A program made the translations under genes and the position numbers. DNA of 8,088 nucleotides from an uncultured Porphyromonas sp. (GTDB lineage Bacteria; Bacteroidota; Bacteroidia; Bacteroidales; Porphyromonadaceae). The stretch covers positions 1-8,088 of the forward strand of contig CAKMOP010000213.1 of the NCBI GenBank assembly GCA_927910985.1, in the 5' to 3' direction. Positions 7,529 to 8,088 of the stretch are shown here, piece by piece (the stretch's first letter is position 1; each line of letters begins with the position of its first letter). The notes beneath the pieces are model-generated. The model made no database searches, had not been told where the DNA came from, and was given only the letters and a program-made list of their open reading frames with translations.

Positions 7529-8088
7529 TTATTTGCCGAAAAAGGCTCGATAGATGTCGTTGCCATTCGCATAGACCATCAGGAGCATCAAAAGAACGAG
7601 CCCCACAGTCTGAATAGTCGTCATCGCCTTATCGCTAAGAGGCTTGCGACGGATGATCTCGAGGAGGATGAAGAGAATATGCCCTCCATCAAGAGCTGGG
7701 ATAGGAAGGATATTCATCACCGCTAAGATGATCGAAAGGAAAGCAGTAATCGTCCAGAAGCTCTGCCAGTCGAAGGTCGTGGGGAAGAGCTTCCCCATCG
7801 TACCAAGTCCACCCATCTGCTTAGCACCTTCCTTGGTGAACATATACTTCAGACCTCCTACATAGCCCGAGATCGTCTGCCCTGCACGGTCGATTCCAGC
7901 AGGGATGGCGGAGAGAAGATTATAGCTGACGTGCTCGATCGGATAAACGTCCTCGATACTCTTGAGCACAATCCCTATATGGCCTGCGGTATCGACTGGG
8001 AGGGTCGTCTGCAGGTCAGCGCCCGATCGCTCGACCGTGAGTGTAGCGACTTGTCCTTTCTTCTTATCCAGAGCAGCGATGACCTCCG
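7529..8088 (-). CDS. rseP: RseP-type site-2 zinc metalloprotease, C-terminal part
   Basis: Only the last 185 residues are in the window; the 5' end, including the HExxH zinc motif, lies beyond the right edge. The frame is open to the edge, so the GTG at 7967-7969 is internal and not a start. The first roughly 40 visible residues (EVIAALDKKKGQVATLTVER onward) look like the end of a PDZ domain. Next come a periplasmic stretch (SYNLLSAIPAGIDRAGQ), the third family motif NILPIPALDGGHI with the zinc-binding Asp, set in a hydrophobic membrane segment, and a last membrane helix (about TVGLVLLMLLMVY) before the end at FFGK. The family cleaves membrane proteins such as anti-sigma factors within the bilayer, in the inner membrane. 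In many Bacteroidota it follows dxr, which I would expect just outside the window. It heads the visible part of the minus-strand operon. Confidence 0.93.
   Translation of the reverse strand, partial: EVIAALDKKKGQVATLTVERSGADLQTTLPVDTAGHIGIVLKSIEDVYPIEHVSYNLLSAIPAGIDRAGQTISGYVGGLKYMFTKEGAKQMGGLGTMGKLFPTTFDWQSFWTITAFLSIILAVMNILPIPALDGGHILFILLEIIRRKPLSDKAMTTIQTVGLVLLMLLMVYANGNDIYRAFFGK

Noticed and set aside
7529..7969. Stand-alone 146-residue protein starting at the GTG
   Set aside because: The frame continues without a stop to the window edge with PDZ-like sequence, so this is the C-terminal part of RseP.

Overview
The window looks like chromosomal DNA from a Bacteroidota bacterium, most likely Porphyromonas or a close relative. 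This rests on recognising the protein families, on a TAnnTTTG-type promoter element, on start sites without clear Shine-Dalgarno sequences, and on moderately GC-rich coding DNA. The genus is an inference; no search was run.

Layout. Positions 1-442 hold no convincing gene. They contain a cluster of short, partly overlapping inverted repeats (about 160-348) and then a candidate promoter (386-393) for mnmA, the tRNA 2-thiouridylase gene, on the + strand (443-1612). A 127-bp convergent intergenic region follows, with a perfect 24-bp inverted repeat that probably acts as a transcription terminator. Everything to the right is on the minus strand. In transcription order it is: the 3' part of an RseP-type site-2 protease gene (entering from the right edge), ribonuclease Z (rnz), a secreted TPR-repeat protein of about 1000 residues, and a plug-less outer-membrane beta-barrel protein ending in Phe.

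How the genes work together. The four minus-strand genes are tightly spaced: 9 bp, 54 bp, then a 4-bp ATGA overlap. They read as one operon ending at the hairpin. RseP (inner-membrane proteolysis), the periplasmic TPR protein and the barrel suggest an envelope-maintenance theme, with rnz as a housekeeping passenger. The TPR-barrel pair is the least characterised part and the best candidate for an undescribed envelope module. mnmA belongs to a separate transcription unit. I see no mobile element, CRISPR array, tRNA or rRNA gene here.
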